Assembly (NCBI RefSeq): GCF_004210375.1
Contig: NC_134827.1
Span: 104,145,285 to 104,209,284, forward strand
From: Tachypleus tridentatus
Taxonomy: Eukaryota; Arthropoda; Merostomata; Xiphosura; Limulidae
DNA: 64,000 nucleotides
Direction: 5' to 3'
Below are positions 55,947 to 64,000 of the stretch, one piece after another (the first letter of the stretch is position 1; the number at the start of each line of letters is the position of its first letter). The notes below the pieces were generated by a model. The model ran no database searches. It saw nothing but the letters and a program-made list of their open reading frames with translations, and was not told the DNA's origin. The position numbers and the translations under genes were made by a program.

Positions 55947-58900
55947 AACAAGAACTGAACACCTATAGAGTAAGACAGTTTATACACTGTTTTAAGTAAT
56001 AACAAGAACTGAACACCTATAGAGTAAGACAGTTTATACATGGTTTTAAGTAATAACAAGAACTGAACACCTATAGAGTAAGACAGTTTATACATGGTTT
56101 TACGTAATAACAAGAACTGAACACCTATAGAGTAAGACAGTTTATACACTGTTTTACGTAATAACAAGAACTGAACACCTATAGAGTAAGAAAGTTTATA
56201 CATGGTTTTAAGTAATAACAAGAACTGAACACCTATAGAGTAAGACAGTTTATACATGGTTTTACGTAATAACAAGAACTGAACACCTATAGAGTAAGAA
56301 AGTTTATACATGGTTTTAAGTAATAACAAGAACTGAACACCTATAGAGTAAGAAAGTTTATACATGGTTTTACGTAATAACAAGAAATGAACACGTATAG
56401 AGTAAGACAGTTTATACATGGTTTTACGTAATAACAAGAACTGAACACCTATAGAGTAAGAAAGTTTATACATGGTTTTACGTAATAACAAGAAATGAAC
56501 ACGTATAGAGTAAGACAGTTTATACATGGTTTTACGTAATAACAAGAACTGAACACCTATAGAGTAAGAAAGTTTATACATGGTTTTAAGTAATAACAAG
56601 AACTGAACACCTATAGAGTAAGAAAGTTTATACATGGTTTTAAGTAATAACAAGAACTGAACACCTATAGAGTAAGAAAGTTTATACATGGCTTTACGTA
56701 ATAACAAGAAATGAACACGTATAGAGTAAGACAGTTTATACATGGTTTTACGTAATAACAAGAACTGAACACCTATAGAGTAAGACAGTTTATACATGGT
56801 TTTACGTAATAACAAGAACTGAACACCTATAGAGTAAGAAAGTTTATACATGGTTTTACGTAATAACAAGAAATGAACACGTATAGAGTAAGACAGTTTA
56901 TACACTGTTTTACGTAATAACAAGAACTGAACACCTATAGAGTAAGAAAGTTTATACATGGTTTTAAGTAATAACAAGAACTGAACACCTATAGAGTAAG
57001 AAAGTTTATACATGGTTTTACGTAATAACAAGAAATGAACACGTATAGAGTAAGACAGTTTATACATGGTTTTACGTAATAACAAGAACTGAACACCTAT
57101 AGAGTAAGAAAGTTTATACATGGTTTTACGTAATAACAAGAAATGAACACGTATAGAGTAAGACAGTTTATACATGGTTTTACGTAATAACAAGAACTGA
57201 ACACCTATAGAGTAAGAAAGTTTATACATGGTTTTAAGTAATAACAAGAACTGAACACCTATAGAGTAAGAAAGTTTATACATGGTTTTACGTAATAACA
57301 AGAAATGAACACGTATAGAGTAAGACAGTTTATACATGGTTTTACGTAATAACAAGAACTGAACACCTATAGAGTAAGAAAGTTTATACATGGTTTTAAG
57401 TAATAACAAGAACTGAACACCTATAGAGTAAGAAAGTTTATACATGGTTTTAAGTAATAACAAGAACTGAACACCTATAGAGTAAGAAAGTTTATACATG
57501 GTTTTACGTAATAACAAGAAATGAACACGTATAGAGTAAGACAGTTTATACATGGTTTTACGTAATAACAAGAACTGAACACCTATAGAGTAAGACAGTT
57601 TATACATGGTTTTACGTAACAACAAGAACTGAACACCTATAGAGTAAGAAAGTTTATACATGGTTTTACGTAATAACAAGAAATGAACACGTATAGAGTA
57701 AGACAATTTATACACTGTTTTACGTAATAACAAGAACTGAACACCTATAGAGTAAGAAAGTTTATACATGGTTTTAAGTAATAACAAGAACTGAACACCT
57801 ATAGAGTAAGAAAGTTTATACATGGTTTTACGTAATAACAAGAAATGAACACGTATAGAGTAAGACAGTTTATACATGGTTTTACGTAATAACAAGAACT
57901 GAACACCTATAGAGTAAGAAAGTTTATACATGGTTTTACGTAATAACAAGAAATGAACACGTATAAAGTAAGACAGTTTATACATGGTTTTACGTAATAA
58001 CAAGAACTGAACACCTATAGAGTAAGAAAGTTTATACATGGTTTTAAGTAATAACAAGAACTGAACACCTATAGAGTAAGAAAGTTTATACATGGTTTTA
58101 AGTAAAAACAAGAACTGAACACCTATAGAGTAAGAAAGTTTATACATGGCTTTACGTAATAACAAGAAATGAACACGTATAGAGTAAGACAGTTTATACA
58201 TGGTTTTACGTAATAACAAGAACTGAACACCTATAGAGTAAGACAGTTTATACATGGTTTTACGTAATAACAAGAACTGAACACCTATAGAGTAAGAAAG
58301 TTTATACATGGTTTTACGTAATAACAAGAAATGAACACGTATAGAGTAAGACAGTTTATACACTGTTTTACGTAATAACAAGAACTGAACACCTATAGAG
58401 TAAGAAAGTTTATACATGGTTTTAAGTAATAACAAGAACTGAACACCTATAGAGTAAGAAAGTTTATACATGGTTTTACGTAATAACAAGAAATGAACAC
58501 GTATAGAGTAAGACAGTTTATACATGGTTTTACGTAATAACAAGAACTGAACACCTATAGAGTAAGAAAGTTTATACATGGTTTTACGTAATAACAAGAA
58601 ATGAACACGTATAGAGTAAGACAGTTTATACATGGTTTTACGTAATAACAAGAACTGAACACCTATAGAGTAAGAAAGTTTATACATGGTTTTAAGTAAT
58701 AACAAGAACTGAACACCTATAGAGTAAGAAAGTTTATACATGGTTTTAAGTAATAACAAGAACTGAACACCTATAGAGTAAGAAAGTTTATACATGGTTT
58801 TACGTAATAACAAGAAATGAACACGTATAGAGTAAGACAGTTTATACATGGTTTTACGTAATAACAAGAACTGAACACCTATAGAGTAAGAAAGTTTATA

Positions 58901-61900
58901 CATGGTTTTAAGTAATAACAAGAACTGAACACCTATAGAGTAAGAAAGTTTATACATGGTTTTAAGTAATAACAAGAAATGAACACGTATAGAGTAAGAC
59001 AGTTTATACATGGTTTTACGTAATAACAAAACTAAACATCTATAGAGTAAGACAGTTTATACACTGTTTTACGTAATAACAAAAACTAAACATCTATAGA
59101 GTAAGACAGTTTATACATGGTTTTACGTAATAACAAAAACTAAACATCTATAGAGTAAGACAGTTTATACATGGTTTTACGTAATAACAAAAACTAAACA
59201 TCTATAGAGTAAGACAGTTTATACACTGTTTTACGTAATAACAAAAACTAAACATCTATAGAGTAAGACAGTTTATACATGGTTTAAAGTAATAACAAAA
59301 ACTAAACACGTATAGAGTAAGAAAGTTTATACATGGCTTTACGTAATAACAAGAAATGAACACGTATAGAGTAAGACAGTTTATACATGGTTTTACGTAA
59401 TAACAAGAACTGAACACCTATAGAGTAAGAAAGTTTATACATGGTTTTAAGTAATAACAAGAACTGAACACCTATAGAGTAAGAAAGTTTATACATGGTT
59501 TTAAGTAATAACAAGAAATGAACACCTACAGAGTAAGAAAGTTTATACATGGTTTTACGTAATAACAAGAAATGAACACGTATAGAGTAAGACAGTTTAT
59601 ACATGGTTTTACGTAATAACAAGAACTGAACACCTATAGAGTAAGAAAGTTTATACATGGTTTTAAGTAATAACAAGAACTGAACACCTATAGAGTAAGA
59701 AAGTTTATACATGGTTTTAAGTAATAACAAGAACTGAACACCTATAGAGTAAGAAAGTTTATACATGGCTTTACGTAATAACAAGAAATGAACACGTATA
59801 GAGTAAGACAGTTTATACATGGTTTTACGTAATAACAAGAACTGAACACCTATAGAGTAAGAAAGTTTATACATGGTTTTAAGTAATAACAAGAACTGAA
59901 CACCTATAGAGTAAGAAAGTTTATACATGGTTTTAAATAATAACAAGAAATGAACACCTATAGAGTAAGAAAGTTTATACATGGTTTTACGTAATAACAA
60001 GAAATGAACACGTATAGAGTAAGACAGTTTATACATGGTTTTACGTAATAACAAGAACTGAACACCTATAGAGTAAGAAAGTTTATACATGGTTTTAAGT
60101 AATAACAAGAACTGAACACCTATAGAGTAAGAAAGTTTATACATGGTTTTAAGTAATAACAAGAACTGAACACCTATAGAGTAAGAAAGTTTATACATGG
60201 CTTTACGTAATAACAAGAAATGAACACGTATAGAGTAAGACAGTTTATACATGGTTTTACGTAATAACAAGAACTGAACACCTATAGAGTAAGAAAGTTT
60301 ATACATGGTTTTAAGTAATAACAAGAACTGAACACCTATAGAGTAAGAAAGTTTATACATGGTTTTAAGTAATAACAAGAAATGAACACGTATAGAGTAA
60401 GACAGTTTATACATGGTTTTACGTAATAACAAAAACTAAACATCTATAGAGTAAGACAGTTTATACACTGTTTTACGTAATAACAAAAACTAAACATCTA
60501 TAGAGTAAGACAGTTTATACATGGTTTTACGTAATAACAAAAACTAAACATCTATAGAGTAAGACAGTTTATACACTGTTTTACGTAATAACAAAAACTA
60601 AACATCTATAGAGTAAGACAGTTTATACATGGTTTAAAGTAATAACAAAAACTAAACACGTATAGAGTAAGAAAGTTTATACATGGCTTTACGTAATAAC
60701 AAGAAATGAACACGTATAGAGTAAGACAGTTTATACATGGTTTTACGTAATAACAAGAACTGAACACCTATAGAGTAAGAAAGTTTATACATGGTTTTAA
60801 GTAATAACAAGAACTGAACACCTATAGAGTAAGAAAGTTTATACATGGTTTTAAGTAATAACAAGAAATGAACACGTATAGAGTAAGACAGTTTATACAT
60901 GGTTTTACGTAATAACAAAAACTAAACACGTATAGAGTAAGACAGTTTATACACTGTTTTACGTAATAACAAGAAATGAACACGTATAGAGTAAGAAAGT
61001 TTATACATGGTTTTACGTAATAACAAGAAATGAACACGTATAGAGTAAGACAGTTTATACATGGTTTTACGTAATAACAAAAACTAAACATCTATAGAGT
61101 AAGACAGTTTATACACTGTTTTACGTAATAACAAAAACTAAACATCTATAAAGAAAGACAGTTTATACATGGTTTAAAGTAATAACAAAAACTAAACATC
61201 TATAGAGTAAGAAAGTTTATACATGGTTTTAAGTAATAACAAGAACTGAACACCTATAGAGTAAGAAAGTTTATAGATGGTTTTACGTAATAACAAGAAA
61301 TGAACACGTATAGAGTAAGACAGTTTCTACATGGTTTTACGTAATAACAAGAAATGAACACGTATAGAGTAAGACAGTTTATACATGGTTTTACGTAATA
61401 ACAAAAACTAAACATCTATAGAGTAAGACAGTTTATACACTGTTTTACGTAATAACAAAAACTAAACATCTATAGAGTAAGACAGTTTATACATGGTTTT
61501 ACGTAATAACAAAAACTAAACATCTATAGAGTAAGACAGTTTATACACTGTTTTACGTAATAACAAAAACTAAACATCTATAGAGTAAGACAGTTTATAC
61601 ATGGTTTAAAGTAATAACAAAAACTAAACATCTATAGAGTAAGACAGTTTATACATGGTTTTAAGTAATAACAAGAACTGAACACCTATAGAGTGAAAAA
61701 GTTTATACGTGGTTTCACGTAATAACAAGAACTGAACACCTTTGGAGTAAGAAAGTTTATACATGGTTTTAAGTAATAACAAGAACTGAACACCTATAGA
61801 GTAAGAAAGTTTATACATGGTTTTACGTAATAACAAGAAATGAACACGTATAGAGTAAGACAGTTTATACACTGTTTTACGTAATAACAAAAACTAAACA

Positions 61901-64000
61901 TCTATAGAGTAAGACAGTTTATACATGGTTTTACGTAATAACAAAAACTAAACATCTATAGAGTAAGACAGTTTATACACTGTTTTACGTAATAACAAAA
62001 ACTAAACATCTATAGAGTAAGACAGTTTATACATGGTTTTACGTAATAACAAGAAATGAACACGTATAGAGTAAGACAGTTTATACATGGTTTTACGTAA
62101 TAACAAGAAATGAACACGTATAGAGTAAGACAGTTTATACATGGTTTTACGTAATAACAAAAACTAAACATCTATAGAGTAAGACAGTTTATACACTGTT
62201 TTACGTAATAACAAAAACTAAACATCTATAGAGTAAGACAATTTATACATGGTTTTACGTAATAACAAAAACTAAACATCTATAGAGTAAGACAGTTTAT
62301 ACATGGTTTAAAGTAATAACAAAAACTAAACATCTATAGAGTGAGACAGTTTATACATGGTTTTAAGTAATAACAAGAACTGAACACCTATAGAGTGAAA
62401 AAGTTTATACGTGGTTTTACGTAATAACAAGAACTGAACACCTTTGGAGTAAGAAAGTTTATACATGGTTTTAAGTAATAACAAGAACTGAACACCTATA
62501 GAGTAAGAAAGTTTATACATGGTTTTACGTAATAACAAGAAATGAACACGTATAGAGTAAGACAGTTTATACATGGTTTTACGTAATAACAAAAACTAAA
62601 CATCTATAGAGTAAGACAGTTTATAGATGGTTTTAAGTAATAACAAGAACTGAACACCTATAGAGTGAAAAAGTTTATACGTGGTTTTACGTAATAACAA
62701 GAACTGAACACCTATAGAGTAAGAAAGTTTATACATGGTTTTACGTAATAGCAAGAAATGAACACCTATGGAGTAAGAAAGTTTATACATGGTTTTACGT
62801 AATAACAAGAACTGAACACCTATAGAGTAAGAAAGTTTATACATGGTTTTACGTAATAACAAGAACTGAACACCTATAGAGTAAGAAAGTTTATACATGG
62901 TTTTACGTAATAACAAGAACTGAGCACCTATAGAGTAAGAAAGTTTATACGTGGTTTTACGTAATAACAAGAGCTGAACACCTATAGAGTAAGAAAGTTT
63001 ATACATGGTTTTACGTAATAACAAGAACTGAACACCTATAGAGTAAGAACGTTTATACGTGGTTTTACGTAATAACAAGAACTGAACACCTTTGGAGTAA
63101 GAAAGTTTATACATGGTTTTAAGTAATAACAAGAACTGAACACCTATAGAGTAAGAAAGTTTATACATGGTCTTACGTAATAACAAGAACTGAACACCTA
63201 TAGAGTAAGAAAGTTTATACACGGTTTTACGTAATAACAAGAACTGAACATCTATAGAGTAAGAAAGTTTATACACGGTTTTACGTAATAACAAGAACTG
63301 AACACCTATAGAGTAAGAAAGTTTATACATGGTGTTACGTAATAACAAGAACTGAACTCTATAGAGTAAGAAAGTTTATACACGGTTTTACGTAATAACA
63401 AGAACTGAACACCTATAGAGTAAGAAAGTTTATACACGGTTTTACGTAATAACAAGAACTGAACACCTATAGAGTAAGAAAGTTTATACATGGTTTTAAG
63501 TAATAACAAGAACTGAACACCTATAGAGTAAGAAAGTTTATACATGGTTTTACGTAATAACAAGAAATGAACACGTATAGAGTAAGACAGTTTATACATG
63601 GTTTTACGTAATAACAAGAACTGAACACCTATAGAGTAAGAAAGTTTATACATGGTTTTACGTAATAACAAGAAATGAACACGTATAGAGTAAGACAGTT
63701 TATACATGGTTTTACGTAATAACAAGAACTGAACACCTATAGAGTAAGAAAGTTTATACATGGTTTTAAGTAATAACAAGAACTGAACACCTATAGAGTA
63801 AGAAAGTTTATACATGGTTTTACGTAATAACAAGAAATGAACACCTATAGAGTAAGACAGTTTATACATGGTTTTACGTAATAACAAGAACTGAACACCT
63901 ATAGAGTAAGAAAGTTTATACATGGTTTTAAGTAATAACAAGAACTGAACACCTATAGAGTAAGAAAGTTTATACATGGTTTTAAGTAATAACAAGAACT
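55947..64000. repeat. Satellite, 54-bp unit, about 149 copies, higher-order structure, runs off the window
   Basis: Units contain ATAACAAGAACTGAACACCT, ATAGAGTAAGAAAGTTTATA and CATGGTTTTACGTA. Three main types are seen: GAACTGAACACCT/GAAAG, GAAATGAACACGT/GACAG, and AAAACTAAACATCT/GACAG. Marker variants recur at exact multiples of 54: CATGGCTTTACG at 432-bp spacing (59.3-60.2 kb) and 1458 bp (56.69 and 58.15 kb), a GGTTTAAAG block at 1350 bp, and GAGTGAAAAAG at 702 and 270 bp. Because 54 is divisible by 3, the minus strand gives long open frames (1289, 376 and 250 codons) of an 18-residue hydrophobic repeat. These are not considered genes: no start context, no non-repetitive part, and equally open second frames in places. 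Confidence 0.97.

Noticed and set aside
55160..59029. 1289-codon minus-strand ORF
   Set aside because: It is translation of two tandem repeats with 48- and 54-bp units. It crosses their junction, has no unique domain and has no supporting start context.

Overview
This is a gene-poor stretch of a eukaryotic nuclear genome. Short coding pieces carry intron-like borders, tRNA-derived SINEs occur about once per 1.3 kb, DNA transposons and non-LTR retrotransposon relics are present, and about 30 percent of the window is tandem minisatellite. The dominant SINE (tRNA-like head, long body, AAAC-type tail) and a second, shorter SINE resemble repeats I associate with chelicerates, especially horseshoe crabs. 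That species guess comes from memory and is moderate at best. No prokaryotic operon, CRISPR array, rRNA or functional tRNA gene was seen.

Layout. 1-3.6 kb: on the minus strand, the first coding exon of a SNAG-domain (Snail/Gfi/Scratch-type) transcription factor, with a hAT-like nonautonomous transposon on its intron side; short coding-like ORFs flank it on both sides. 3.8-7.9 kb: three adjacent minisatellites (68, 55/53 and 56 bp units). 8-13 kb: mostly unique AT-rich DNA with a few SINEs. 13.4-15.4 kb: 34-bp and 64/44-bp arrays. 15.9-27 kb: SINEs, some nested, Penelope-like fragments carrying hammerhead-like motifs, a TIR element and a CCAAT/TATA promoter-like site. 27.5-36.1 kb: 46-bp, 44-bp (28 copies) and a second, unrelated 44-bp array (65 copies). 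37-54.8 kb: the densest SINE region, with a non-LTR reverse transcriptase tail, a pogo/Tigger transposase relic and a few candidate exons (43.35, 52.1 and 53.2 kb). 54.9-64 kb: a 48-bp array joined directly to a 54-bp satellite that runs off the right end and has clear higher-order repeat structure.

The very long minus-strand ORFs at the right end (up to 1289 codons) are by-products of repeat units of 48 and 54 bp, both divisible by three. I do not consider them proteins. The only gene I can name to family level is the SNAG exon. The other coding calls rest on open frames, purine-first codon bias and splice-site context, and need homology or transcript evidence.
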